A stretch of DNA of 64,000 bases. Origin: Fibrobacter sp. UBA7003. Lineage in GTDB: Bacteria; Fibrobacterota; Fibrobacteria; Fibrobacterales; Fibrobacteraceae. How positions within the stretch are numbered: the stretch's first letter is position 1; every line of letters begins with the position of its first letter. Where the stretch lies: contig DJXN01000010.1 of assembly GCA_002449765.1 (NCBI GenBank), positions 1-64,000 of the forward strand. Direction: 5' to 3'. A model generated the notes under the pieces. The model was given only the letters and a program-made list of their open reading frames with translations. It made no database searches and was not told where the DNA came from. Shown in pieces: positions 51,633 to 59,910 of this stretch. Position numbers and translations under genes: made by a program.

Positions 51633-52141
51633 TGGCCGAAAACGAAAACAATCTCGATATCGCGCGCTTCGAGGTCAACCAGAGCGGGCGAATCCTCTCG
51701 GGCAACAAACGGTTCTGCCGTATGTTCGGGTTCTCCGAATCCGAAGTTGTGTGGCACTACATCACCGATTGTTACCGCTATCATGGTGACTGGGAAATGT
51801 TCAGCAGCTGCGAAAACCTTTCCCAGACGAAGTTTATCTTCCGCATGCGAAACCGCAAGGGACGTAGCTTCAAGTGCTGCCTCTCTCGCGAAATCGTCCA
51901 GGATGCCGATGGAAAGATCACGTTCCGCAACACGGTCAGCCGTCTTGGCGAACCCGTCTTGGCGAAGGAGCAGGCTCCTGCGGAAGAAACACGGTCTGTG
52001 GTGTTCCTTTCCAAGTGCGCCCATTGCGGAGAGCATGTGCGCGTGAATACCCTTGCCGAAACCCGCATGCGTGTGCTGTGCGACAATTGTGCCGCGAAGG
52101 CCTATCCTGAGGCTTTCAATCTCGCTGCCGCGCAGGTGTAA
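51629..52141 (+). CDS. PAS-like protein with C-terminal zinc ribbon
   Basis: 170 residues. The N-terminal half looks like a PAS sensor fold (about 8-105, RFEVNQSGRILSGNKRFCRM then FGFSESEVV, and RNRKGRSFKCCLSREIVQDA). The C-terminal part has paired CAHC and CDNC (about 129-155) for zinc. No kinase or output domain is present, so it may act by binding a partner. The ATG overlaps the lipoprotein stop by four bases (a second ATG follows at once). It is the last gene of the three-gene operon before a shared terminator. The fold call is by pattern; no ligand is predicted. Confidence 0.65.
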   Translation: MMAENENNLDIARFEVNQSGRILSGNKRFCRMFGFSESEVVWHYITDCYRYHGDWEMFSSCENLSQTKFIFRMRNRKGRSFKCCLSREIVQDADGKITFRNTVSRLGEPVLAKEQAPAEETRSVVFLSKCAHCGEHVRVNTLAETRMRVLCDNCAAKAYPEAFNLAAAQV

Positions 52142-52184
52142 AAGCATTCTAGACAACTTCGTCCTTCATAGAGTAATCCTTAAA

Positions 52185-52214
52185 AAGGCCGTGCATCAAA
52201 TGATGCGCGGCCTT
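52185..52214. terminator. Bidirectional terminator between PAS gene and glnN
   Basis: A 14-base stem, AAGGCCGTGCATCA / TGATGCGCGGCCTT with an AA turn. T-run GGCCTTTTTA on the minus strand; GTTTCT on the plus strand. Confidence 0.8.
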
Positions 52215-52254
52215 GTTTCTATTGAGCAATAAGGATGAGTATGCTTATGAAGGT

Positions 52255-54375
52255 CTAGTATATGAACAACATCTCCCGGTACTTCGGCAGGGGCCATTTT
52301 TCGTCGGGGATGACCTTTTCGAGCTTGTCCACCTGCACGCGGAGATCCGCCATCGCTTCGAGAATGTTCTCGTGCTTTTCACCCAGGGCCTTTTCCATGC
52401 GTTCGATTGCAGAGGCGAGGGCCTTGTAGCCTTCTCCCAGTTCCTGGGCGTAGGAATCCACCGCGGCAAAGCCCTGTTCCTTGGCCATGGCGTTGGTCTT
52501 GAGGGCAGCGCTGTAGGCGCAGAGCACCTGCGGCAAGATGACGTTCTTCGCGATGTCGTCGGAAATCTTTCCCTCGATGTGGATCTTCTTGTGGTATTCT
52601 TCCAGGTTCACTTCGTAGCGGGATTCCAGTTCGCGCTTGTTGAACACGCCGTACTTTTCGAAGAGGGCGACGTTTTCGGTCTTGTTCAGGGCCTGGAGCG
52701 CTTCCATGGTGGTGCGGGTGTTGGGGAGGCCGCGCTTGGCTGCTTCTTCCACCCATTCGTCGGTGTAGCCGTTGCCGTTGAAGATAACGCGCTTGTGTTC
52801 CTTCACGATCTTCTGCAGCAAGGACTGCAATTCTTCATGGAACTTGTCGGCCGGAACCTTTTCGAGCTTGTCGGCGATGATGTCGAAAGCTTCGGCAACA
52901 ATCGTGTTCAAGATGACGTTCGGTTCGGAGCAGCTCTGGCTAGAACCCGGAGCGCGAAATTCGAACTTGTTGCCGGTGAAGGCGAACGGAGAAGTACGGT
53001 TACGGTCGGTCGCGTCGCGCGGGAGAGGCGGCAGCGTGTCGGAACCGAGCTTCATGACGCCAGCCTGCTTGCTGGACTTCGGGTCGCCCTTTTCGAGCTG
53101 GTCGATAACGTCGGCAAGCTGGTCGCCGAGGTACATGGAGATGATTGCCGGAGGCGCTTCGTTGGCACCGAGACGGTGGTCGTTGCCCGCGCCCGAAACA
53201 GCCATGCGGAGCAGGTCGGCGTGGGTGTCGACGGCGTAAATCACGGCGCAGAGCGTAGTGAGGAAGATGGCGTTCTGGTGCGGGTCCTTGCCCGGGTTCA
53301 ACAGGTTCGTCTTGCCGTAGTTTACGGACCAGTTGTTATGCTTGCCAGACCCGTTGATGCCGGCAAACGGTTTTTCGTGCAGCAGGCACACGAGGCCATG
53401 ACGGTCGGCCACCTGGCGGAGCACTTCCATAATCTGCATGTTGTGGTCGCAGGCGAGGTTCACTTCCTCGAACATCGGGGCAAGTTCGAACTGTGCCGGG
53501 GCGACTTCGTTGTGGCGGGTCTTGGCCGGAATGCCGAGCTTCCAGAGTTCCTTTTCCACGTCGTTCATGAAGTTCAGAATGCGGGCAGGAATGCTACCAA
53601 AGTAATGGTCTTCCATCTGCTGGTGCTTTGCAGGGGCTGCACCGAACAGCGTACGGCCGGCCTGGTACAGGTCGGGGCGCTGCAGGTAGAAACGCTTGTC
53701 AATGAGGAAGTATTCCTGTTCGGCACCGAGCGTGACGGTGACCTTCTGCTGGGCAACGCCGAACATGCCCATGAGACGATCGGCGGACTTCTGCAGGGCC
53801 TGAATGGAGCGGAGCAGCGGAGTCTTCTTGTCCAAGGCTTCGCCGGTGTAGCTACAGAAAGCGGTGGGGATGCAGAGTGTTGCACCGTTACCGTGACGCT
53901 TGATGAATGCGGGGCTGGTCGGGTCCCAGGCAGTGTAGCCGCGGGCTTCGAAGGTGGAACGCAGGCCGCCGCTCGGGAAACTGGACGCGTCCGGTTCGCC
54001 GACAATCAGGTTCTTGCCGCTGAAGGCCATGATGGCCTTGCCGTTTTCGGGTTCCAGGAAGGAGTCGTGCTTTTCGGCGGTGGAACCGGTGAGCGGCTGG
54101 AACCAGTGCGTGAAGTGGGTGGCACCCCGGTCGATGGCCCATTTCTTCATGGCGTGTGCGACTTCGTTCGCGATGCTCGCGTCAAGGGGTGCGCCTTCGT
54201 CGATGGTGGCGAACAGTTTCTTGCAGATGTCCTTGGGCAGGTAGGCGCGCATGGCCTCCGCGTTAAAGACGTCCTCGCCGTAAAAGTCGAGACTTGCGGG
54301 TGCTGCGGGCATGTTTGCGCCCGCGGCTTCGCTCGCGATTTCCTTGATGGCTTTCAGCCTGTATTCGTTGCTCAT
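52255..54375 (-). CDS. glnN: Glutamine synthetase type III
   Basis: Makes glutamine from glutamate and ammonia with ATP; the main ammonia-assimilating enzyme in Bacteroides and Fibrobacter-like anaerobes. 706 residues, the typical GSIII length (GSI is about 470). Blocks include [50 protein letters not shown] with metal-binding Glu, [15 protein letters not shown] and [21 protein letters not shown] (each from one domain, listed separately). Start ATG 54375 with AGGAG. A sigma-54 type promoter lies 38-53 bases upstream, with a palindrome further up. A 725-codon ORF on the opposite strand is a shadow. Confidence 0.97.
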   Translation of the reverse strand: MSNEYRLKAIKEIASEAAGANMPAAPASLDFYGEDVFNAEAMRAYLPKDICKKLFATIDEGAPLDASIANEVAHAMKKWAIDRGATHFTHWFQPLTGSTAEKHDSFLEPENGKAIMAFSGKNLIVGEPDASSFPSGGLRSTFEARGYTAWDPTSPAFIKRHGNGATLCIPTAFCSYTGEALDKKTPLLRSIQALQKSADRLMGMFGVAQQKVTVTLGAEQEYFLIDKRFYLQRPDLYQAGRTLFGAAPAKHQQMEDHYFGSIPARILNFMNDVEKELWKLGIPAKTRHNEVAPAQFELAPMFEEVNLACDHNMQIMEVLRQVADRHGLVCLLHEKPFAGINGSGKHNNWSVNYGKTNLLNPGKDPHQNAIFLTTLCAVIYAVDTHADLLRMAVSGAGNDHRLGANEAPPAIISMYLGDQLADVIDQLEKGDPKSSKQAGVMKLGSDTLPPLPRDATDRNRTSPFAFTGNKFEFRAPGSSQSCSEPNVILNTIVAEAFDIIADKLEKVPADKFHEELQSLLQKIVKEHKRVIFNGNGYTDEWVEEAAKRGLPNTRTTMEALQALNKTENVALFEKYGVFNKRELESRYEVNLEEYHKKIHIEGKISDDIAKNVILPQVLCAYSAALKTNAMAKEQGFAAVDSYAQELGEGYKALASAIERMEKALGEKHENILEAMADLRVQVDKLEKVIPDEKWPLPKYREMLFIY

Positions 54376-54412
54376 GGCAATCTCCTATGATTTTTGATTT
54401 CGGTGCCATAGA

Positions 54413-54428
54413 TGCAAAAATTGTGCCA
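54413..54428 (-). promoter_or_regulatory. Sigma-54 promoter for glnN
   Basis: Minus strand TGGCAC-AATTT-TTGCA, a full match to the -24/-12 consensus, with ten bases between the invariant GG and GC. The predicted start of transcription is near 54402, 27 bases before the ATG. Confidence 0.75.
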
Positions 54429-54523
54429 ATATGAGTAAAGCGATATTTTTAGCACGGAATCGGTAAAAACGGCCGATTACATTAATTTGATTTTTTCCAG
54501 AAAATGAAAGAAAATTTTTTTAA

Positions 54524-54538
54524 TTACAAATAATGTAA
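54524..54538. promoter_or_regulatory. Palindrome TTACA-N5-TGTAA, putative enhancer site
   Basis: TTACA-AATAA-TGTAA, centred about 129 bp upstream of the predicted glnN start. Same form as the sites at 55548 and 55579. Confidence 0.5.
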
Positions 54539-54572
54539 ACTACATCGCTGTGTGGGCGACTGCTTTTTTTTA

Positions 54573-55463
54573 TTAAGGGGCGTGCGTGTCGAGCAGTTCC
54601 ATTTCGAAAACGAGGACGCTGTGGCCCGGAATCTTGGGCGGCCGTCCGTTCTCGCCATAGCCGAGTTCGGGTGGAATCCAGACCATGACTTTTTCTCCCA
54701 CCTTCATGAGTTCGAGCATCTCGGTCCATCCCGGAATGACTGCGTCAATCTTGAACTCGAGTGGTTCGCCGCGGTCGAATGAGCTGTCGAACTTTTTTCC
54801 GTTGATGAGTGTGCCCGTGTAGTGGACCTTGACGATGTCGGTGTGGCCGGGAGTCGCACCCTTGCCCTTGACGATGACTTTGTACTGGAGACCGGATTTG
54901 GTTGTCACGATGCCTTTGGCTTTCTTGTTCTTTACGAGAAATTCGTCATTGGCGCGCCGCCTTTCTGCATTCTTCCGCTTGGATACGTCCAATAGGATTG
55001 CATGTGCTTCTTCGTCGCTCAGCAGGTACTTGGCGGAATTTTCCTTGAAACGAATCTCGAAGGCCTGGCAGAAAATATCGATATTGAGGTCGACAGAATC
55101 GCGGGCTACGACTTGATCATGGACCTGTTTGCCGAGATATGCGCCCAGTGCGTAGCCGACCGTGGTTCCCTTGTCGAGGAGTGTCTCGGATAGTTTTTGC
55201 TTTTCTTCCTGCGCCACGTGCTGTAGATTGCGGAGTGCCTTGTAGATGGCGTCCTCCTTCATCAGGTAGTGTGCGGTGTCCTGGCGAAAATGGATCCTGA
55301 AGGCCTCGAGGTAGAGGTCCAGGTTAAAGTTGACGGAATCTCGGGCCGTGAGCTGGCTGTGGGCGCTTTTGGCGAAGAATGTTCCGAATGCGTAGCTGAC
55401 GGAGTCCTTCTGCGTGGCGAGGGGTGCTGCTATGGCCAGGGCGAGTATCAGGTTGGAAAACAT
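54573..55463 (-). CDS. FKBP-type peptidyl-prolyl isomerase, duplicated N-domain
   Basis: Periplasmic or surface folding catalyst, 296 residues. Signal peptide about 1-17. Two FKBP_N-like helical dimerisation units follow, first DSVSYAFGTFFAKSAHSQL (about 20-38) and then TTVGYALGAYLGKQVHDQV (about 100-118), each with DSV(N/D)xNxDxxxxAFxIxF. Linker about 165-185; the catalytic FKBP_C domain (about 190-296) has KVHYTGTLINGKKFDSSFDR and VIPGWTEMLELMKVGEK. Tandem N-units are unusual; FkpA/Mip have one. The start at 55463 lies beside a TATATTTA box. It diverges from dapF; two palindromes lie between them. Confidence 0.88.
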   Translation of the reverse strand: MFSNLILALAIAAPLATQKDSVSYAFGTFFAKSAHSQLTARDSVNFNLDLYLEAFRIHFRQDTAHYLMKEDAIYKALRNLQHVAQEEKQKLSETLLDKGTTVGYALGAYLGKQVHDQVVARDSVDLNIDIFCQAFEIRFKENSAKYLLSDEEAHAILLDVSKRKNAERRRANDEFLVKNKKAKGIVTTKSGLQYKVIVKGKGATPGHTDIVKVHYTGTLINGKKFDSSFDRGEPLEFKIDAVIPGWTEMLELMKVGEKVMVWIPPELGYGENGRPPKIPGHSVLVFEMELLDTHAP

Positions 55464-55547
55464 ATATTATCTGTGGTGCGGGGAGCAGGGATGTCGTAAA
55501 TATAACTCTTTTTTTGAGAGGACGGGCCTTTTGGTTTTGTATATAAC

Positions 55548-55566
55548 TTTTACAGAACTTGTAAAA
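55548..55566. promoter_or_regulatory. Palindrome TTTTACA-N5-TGTAAAA, site 1
   Basis: Perfect 19-bp inverted repeat, TTTTACA-GAACT-TGTAAAA, centred about 142 bp upstream of the predicted dapF transcription start. Confidence 0.6.
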
Positions 55567-55578
55567 ACTAACGATGTT

Positions 55579-55597
55579 TTTTACATTCTATGTAAAA
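55579..55597. promoter_or_regulatory. Palindrome TTTTACA-N5-TGTAAAA, site 2
   Basis: Perfect 19-bp inverted repeat, TTTTACA-TTCTA-TGTAAAA, centre 31 bp (about three helical turns) from site 1. A degenerate third copy, TAACA-TTTTT-TGTAA, lies at 55655-55669. Confidence 0.6.
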
Positions 55598-55672
55598 GTT
55601 TTAGAGCCTTGAAATTGACTTTTTTAATTAAAAACGTCATTTTGGGGTTGAATATAACATTTTTTGTAAAGT

Positions 55673-55688
55673 TGGCATAATTTTTGCA
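55673..55688 (+). promoter_or_regulatory. Sigma-54 promoter for dapF
   Basis: TGGCAT-AATTT-TTGCA, one mismatch to TGGCAC-N5-TTGCA, correct GG-N10-GC spacing. The predicted start is near 55699, 26 bases before the ATG. The middle five bases and last half are identical to the glnN promoter. Confidence 0.7.
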
Positions 55689-55724
55689 TTTGAAGGGCAA
55701 ACGAAACCCTTTATAAGGTATATA

Positions 55725-56594
55725 ATGACAAAATTCTCGAAATGGACCGGGCTGGGCAACGATTTCGTGCTGCTGGAGCCGGGTGAGTCGCCGGATTATG
55801 GCGACGGCTTTGAACAGCGTGTAAAGAAACTCTGTGACCGCCGTTTTGGCATAGGTGCCGATGGCGTGGTTATCGTGACGCCGATGGATGCCGAGGGTTG
55901 CCTGGTGCTTGGCGATGCGGGTGTCGGTCCTGCTTCGAAGTCCGCGCCGAACGGCGTGGATTTCGAGATGCGCATATTCAATGCCGACGGTTCGGAGGCG
56001 GCGATGTGCGGTAACGCTACCCGCTGTGTCGCGAAGTTCATTGTGAGCCGCGGGCTTGCAAAGCCGGGTCAGAAAGTTTTCAACCTGCACACCAGAAGCG
56101 GGCTCGTGAAGCCTGCACTCCTGGACGATGGACGCGTGTGCGTCGACATGGGGAACCCGAGGAATTTTCTTGGGAGCATCAAGCTTACGGCAGGCTGCTT
56201 TGACTTTACCGCGGAGACGGTTTCGATGGGGAACCCGCACGCAGTCATTTTCGTGGACGACATCGAGAAGATTCAGCTGGAAGACTGGGGGCGCGTGCTC
56301 GAATGCGACAGGCAGTTCCCGGACCGCTGCAACATTGAATTCGCGCAGGTTTTGCCAGCAGTTCAGGGGGCGCCCACCCAAATCCGCATGCGGGTTTGGG
56401 AACGGGGTTGCGGCGTTACCATGGCCTGCGGCACTGGTAGCTGCGCAACCCTCGTTGCGGCCCAGCGTACGGGCCGCGTGGGCGTAGAAGCCGACGTGAT
56501 TCTCGACGGCGGAACGCTCCACATCAAGCACGAAAACGATGGCCCGGTTCTCATGACCGGCCCCGCACAGGAAGTTTTTAGAGGAACCATTTAA
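55725..56594 (+). CDS. dapF: Diaminopimelate epimerase
   Basis: Converts LL- to meso-diaminopimelate for peptidoglycan and lysine. 289 residues. The two catalytic Cys are in AAMCGNATRC near 89 and MACGTGSCATL near 231; the N-terminal FSKWTGLGNDFVLL is typical. A longer-than-usual loop at about 52-72 (CLVLGDAGVGPASKSAPNGV) separates the first strands. The stop overlaps the dapL ATG by one base. A sigma-54 promoter and two palindromes lie upstream, so the two dap genes and probably the regulator behind them are under nitrogen-type control. Confidence 0.95.
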   Translation: MTKFSKWTGLGNDFVLLEPGESPDYGDGFEQRVKKLCDRRFGIGADGVVIVTPMDAEGCLVLGDAGVGPASKSAPNGVDFEMRIFNADGSEAAMCGNATRCVAKFIVSRGLAKPGQKVFNLHTRSGLVKPALLDDGRVCVDMGNPRNFLGSIKLTAGCFDFTAETVSMGNPHAVIFVDDIEKIQLEDWGRVLECDRQFPDRCNIEFAQVLPAVQGAPTQIRMRVWERGCGVTMACGTGSCATLVAAQRTGRVGVEADVILDGGTLHIKHENDGPVLMTGPAQEVFRGTI

Positions 56595-57802
56595 TGAACG
56601 CGTCTATCATCAATCCGAATTACGACTTGCTGCCCGGCAGTTACCTCTTTTCTACCATCGCAAAGAAGATCTCCGAATACCAGGCCAAGAAACCCGATGC
56701 CGATATCGTGCGCCTGGGTATCGGCGACGTGACCACTCCGCTCATTCCCGAAGTCATCAAGGCCATGCACAAGGCTGTCGACGAGATGGCCGAGAAGGGG
56801 AGTTTCCGCGGGTACGGGCCCGAGCAGGGCTACGATTTTTTGCGCCAGGCGATTGTCGCGGGCGAGTACACTTCTCGCGGTATCGAGATGGATCCGGACG
56901 ATATCTTCGTGAGTGACGGTTCCAAGTGCGATGTTGCGAACATCCAGGAACTTTTTACAGAAAATGTAAAAATCGCCATCCCGGACCCTGTCTATCCGGT
57001 CTATCTGGACTCGAACGTGATGGCAGGGCGTGCCGGCGTGTTGCAAGATGACGGACATTTTTCCAAGGTCACCTACCTTGCATCGACAGCGGAAAACAAC
57101 TTCCAGCCCGACCTGCCCAAGAACCCGGTGCAGATGATTTACCTGTGCAGCCCGAACAACCCGACGGGTACGGTGCTCAGCCGCGAGACGCTCCAGAAGT
57201 TCGTGGATTACGCCAACGAGAACGGGGCGATAATACTCTTTGACGGGGCGTACAACTGCTATATCCAGGACGAGAGCCTCCCGCATTCCATCTTCGAGAT
57301 TCCGGGGGCCCGCACCTGCGCCATCGAGTTTAGGAGCTTCAGCAAGACTGCCGGCTTTACCGGCGTGCGCTGCGCCTACACGGTAATCCCGCACGAACTT
57401 TCGAAACTCCATTCCATGTGGAACCGCCGCCAGTGCACCAAGTTCAACGGCGTGAGCTACGTGACCCAGCGAGCAGCCGAGGCCATTTACAGCCCGGTCG
57501 GCTGGCAGCAGACGAAGGCCGTTATTGCGGGCTACATGAAGACCGCGGGCGTCATCCGCAAGGAACTTACCGAGGCAGGCTACACGGTGTTCGGCGGCGA
57601 GCATGCCCCGTACATCTGGTGGAAGATTCCTGACGGCGAAAAGTCCTTCGACTTCTTCGACCGTCTGCTTGCCACCTGCGAGGTCGTGGGCACCCCCGGT
57701 AGCGGTTTTGGTCCCTGCGGCGAAGGGTATTTCCGTTTGACTGCCTTCGGCGACTACGAACGCACCTGCGAAGCCCTCAGGAGAATAAGGGAAAAACTTT
57801 AA
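56594..57802 (+). CDS. dapL: LL-diaminopimelate aminotransferase
   Basis: One-step conversion of tetrahydrodipicolinate to LL-DAP using glutamate, the DapL shortcut that bypasses succinylase or acetylase enzymes. 402 residues, class I PLP aminotransferase. The Schiff-base Lys is in SFSKTAGFTGVRCAYT near 253; IRLGIGDVTTPL-type sequence (here VRLGIGDVTTPLIPEV) near 39 and LCSPNNPTGT near 186 are typical. It follows dapF with a one-base overlap, and its product is the substrate of DapF. A TTTTTACA-N5-TGTAAAAA palindrome lies inside at 56952-56972. Confidence 0.96.
   Translation: MNASIINPNYDLLPGSYLFSTIAKKISEYQAKKPDADIVRLGIGDVTTPLIPEVIKAMHKAVDEMAEKGSFRGYGPEQGYDFLRQAIVAGEYTSRGIEMDPDDIFVSDGSKCDVANIQELFTENVKIAIPDPVYPVYLDSNVMAGRAGVLQDDGHFSKVTYLASTAENNFQPDLPKNPVQMIYLCSPNNPTGTVLSRETLQKFVDYANENGAIILFDGAYNCYIQDESLPHSIFEIPGARTCAIEFRSFSKTAGFTGVRCAYTVIPHELSKLHSMWNRRQCTKFNGVSYVTQRAAEAIYSPVGWQQTKAVIAGYMKTAGVIRKELTEAGYTVFGGEHAPYIWWKIPDGEKSFDFFDRLLATCEVVGTPGSGFGPCGEGYFRLTAFGDYERTCEALRRIREKL
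56952..56972. promoter_or_regulatory. Perfect palindrome inside dapL coding sequence
   Basis: TTTTTACA-GAAAA-TGTAAAAA, 21 bp, same form as the intergenic sites. It encodes LFTENVK, so chance is possible. Confidence 0.3.
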
Positions 57803-57823
57803 TTTTCGAGGAATTTCTATTTT

Positions 57824-59350
57824 ATGTCCATGCCCATTCCTATAGGCTCAGAAATTTCGGTCATCCAGAAGATTAGCGTCGCCATCATTCATGAGCGCAA
57901 TGTGGAAAAGTTACTCGAGAATGTGCTTGGCATTCTTGAATCCGAGCTCGGCATGTTGCGCGGCACTTTCGCTCTCCTATTTGGCGACACGCTCAAGATT
58001 GAAGCCTCGCGTGGTCTTGACGAATCCGAAAAACAGAAAGGCCTGTACCGCATGGGCGAGGGCATTACGGGCCATGTGGCCGAACGCGGCATCAGCCACG
58101 TGATTCCCGACCTCCGCAAGGATTCCCGGTTCCTGAACCGCACCGGAAGCCGCCATTACGAAAGCCAGGTGGCCTTCATCTGCGTCCCGCTGATTCATGA
58201 CGGAGTTGTCATCGGAACGCTTTCCATAGACCGCCCCGTGGATGGGGCCACCGATCTTGACCGCGATGTTGCCTTGCTCGAAATTATCGCCAACATTACG
58301 GGCGATGCCGCCAACGAATGTATTGAGCTGCACAACGAACGCGAAGCCATGCTGGAAGAGAACCGCAAGCTCCGCGACATGCTTTCCAACAATCCGGGCG
58401 ACCTGGTGGGTAACTGCCGGGAGATGCAGCAGATTTACGAACAGGTACGCCAGGTAGCTCCCAGCGACGCTACGGTCCTGATCCGTGGCGGTAGCGGTAC
58501 GGGCAAGGAAATGATCGCGCGTGCCATCGTTAACCTTTCTTCAAGGAAGGACAAGCCGTTTATAACGCTCAACTGCGCGGCCCTCCCGGAAAACCTGGTG
58601 GAAAGCGAACTTTTCGGCCATGAGAAGGGGGCGTTCACGGGTGCCATGAACCGCCGCATCGGCCGTGCTGAAGCAGCTAACGGGGGCACGCTCTTCTTGG
58701 ACGAAGTCGGTGACCTTACGATGCAGACGCAGGTGAAGCTGTTGCGCTTCTTGCAGGAACGCACCTTCAGCCGAGTGGGGAGCAACGAGGAACTCCATTC
58801 CGACGTGCGCTTCTTGGCCGCGACGAGCCGCAATCTCGAAGAACTGATAGCGCAGGGCAAGTTCCGCGAAGACCTTTTCTACCGCCTGAACATTTTCCCG
58901 ATTTCGATGCCCGACCTTGCGAAGCGCAAGTCCGACATCATCCTGCTCGCGGAGCATTTTATCGAGAAGATGAACCTCCGCTACAGCAAGAAGGTTGCGC
59001 GTCTTTCGACAACGGCCATCAACCTGCTCATGAGCTACCATTGGCCGGGCAACGTGCGTGAACTCGAAAACTGCATTGAACGTGCTGTGCTTACGGCGAG
59101 TGACGACTGTATCCACAGCTACAACCTGCCGCCATCGTTGCAGACGAGCCTGAGTGTCGGGAACGACGGGACGGTTTCTACGAAGATTGCCCCGCTCGAG
59201 GTGATGATGAACAATTACGAACGCGAAATCATTACGGAAGCTATCAAGCGCAACAACGGGAACCTCTCTGCCGCCGGTCGTGACCTGGGCGTGTCTCCGC
59301 GCATGATGAACTACCGTATGAACAAACTCGGCATCAAGTCCGGACGCTAA
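57824..59350 (+). CDS. Sigma-54 dependent activator, NifA-like (GAF-AAA-Fis)
   Basis: 508 residues. A GAF sensor domain (about 22-170) contains GMLRGTFALLFGDTLKIEAS and MGEGITGHVAERG. The AAA+ domain (about 195-430) has Walker A GGSGTGKE, where the usual second residue Glu is Gly, the sigma-54 contact loop GAFTGA and Walker B GGTLFLDEVGDL. The Fis-type helix-turn-helix (about 462-508) has GNLSAAGRDLGVSPRMMNYR. Domain order matches NifA and related activators rather than NtrC (no receiver). It starts 21 bases after dapL with GAGGAATT. It is the likely factor for the palindromes at 54.5-55.6 kb, given two sigma-54 promoters nearby. No nif genes in the window. Confidence 0.92.
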   Translation: MSMPIPIGSEISVIQKISVAIIHERNVEKLLENVLGILESELGMLRGTFALLFGDTLKIEASRGLDESEKQKGLYRMGEGITGHVAERGISHVIPDLRKDSRFLNRTGSRHYESQVAFICVPLIHDGVVIGTLSIDRPVDGATDLDRDVALLEIIANITGDAANECIELHNEREAMLEENRKLRDMLSNNPGDLVGNCREMQQIYEQVRQVAPSDATVLIRGGSGTGKEMIARAIVNLSSRKDKPFITLNCAALPENLVESELFGHEKGAFTGAMNRRIGRAEAANGGTLFLDEVGDLTMQTQVKLLRFLQERTFSRVGSNEELHSDVRFLAATSRNLEELIAQGKFREDLFYRLNIFPISMPDLAKRKSDIILLAEHFIEKMNLRYSKKVARLSTTAINLLMSYHWPGNVRELENCIERAVLTASDDCIHSYNLPPSLQTSLSVGNDGTVSTKIAPLEVMMNNYEREIITEAIKRNNGNLSAAGRDLGVSPRMMNYRMNKLGIKSGR

Positions 59351-59910
59351 AACAGCATCTTTACGCCGATGCCTATCAGGATAATCCCCGCGATGATTTC
59401 GGGGATTTTTGTCTTGAATCTCTTGGCGGCGTGGCGTCCGATTTCGTAGCCGATGACACCCATGGCGAAACTCGCGAATGCGATGGAAGATGTCGCGATG
59501 GCCATGTTCGCGTTGATGAATGCAAACGAGATTCCCACTGCGAATGCATCGATGCTTGTCGCGACCGAGAGTAGCAGGATGTTGGCGACGGTGAGGTTCT
59601 TGGCCGCGATCTCTTCGCCTTCCTTTTCTCCGGCATCGCCGTGGATGGCTCCCCACATCATGCGTAATCCCAGGATGCAGAGTATCGTGCAGGCGATGGG
59701 CGTGCCTACGGAGCTGAACCAGCGCTCGGCGAAACTTCCGAGGAAATACCCGAGGAGCGTCATTCCGCCCTGGAAAATGCCGAAACTTACCGCCTGGAGC
59801 AGCGCTCGGCTATAGCGGATTCCCGACTTGGAAAGCCCTGTAGCGATTGCGACAGCGAAGCAGTCCATGGCTTCCGCTATTGCGATGATGACGATTTCAA
59901 CGATTCCCAT
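59347..59910 (-). CDS. mntP: Manganese efflux pump MntP
   Basis: Inner-membrane Mn(II) exporter, 187 residues, six helices in two homologous halves. The family Asp residues are in EAMDCFAVAIATG near 14-26 and in TSIDAFAVGISFAF near 118-131. A cytoplasmic loop with GDAGEKEGEEIAAKN separates the halves. The stop overlaps the end of the activator gene by four bases, so the two converge. No Shine-Dalgarno is obvious at 59910. Where mntP is regulated it is usually by Mn riboswitch or MntR; I see neither in the 150-bp upstream region. Confidence 0.93.
   Translation of the reverse strand: MGIVEIVIIAIAEAMDCFAVAIATGLSKSGIRYSRALLQAVSFGIFQGGMTLLGYFLGSFAERWFSSVGTPIACTILCILGLRMMWGAIHGDAGEKEGEEIAAKNLTVANILLLSVATSIDAFAVGISFAFINANMAIATSSIAFASFAMGVIGYEIGRHAAKRFKTKIPEIIAGIILIGIGVKMLF

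Noticed and set aside
52213..54390. A 725-codon open frame on the plus strand
   Set aside because: It is the exact opposite of glnN, whose motifs are unmistakable. High third-position GC in the real gene keeps the opposite frame open.
57824..59350. Evidence for nitrogen fixation
   Set aside because: The activator is NifA-like in domain order only; no nifHDK or accessory genes are in the window.
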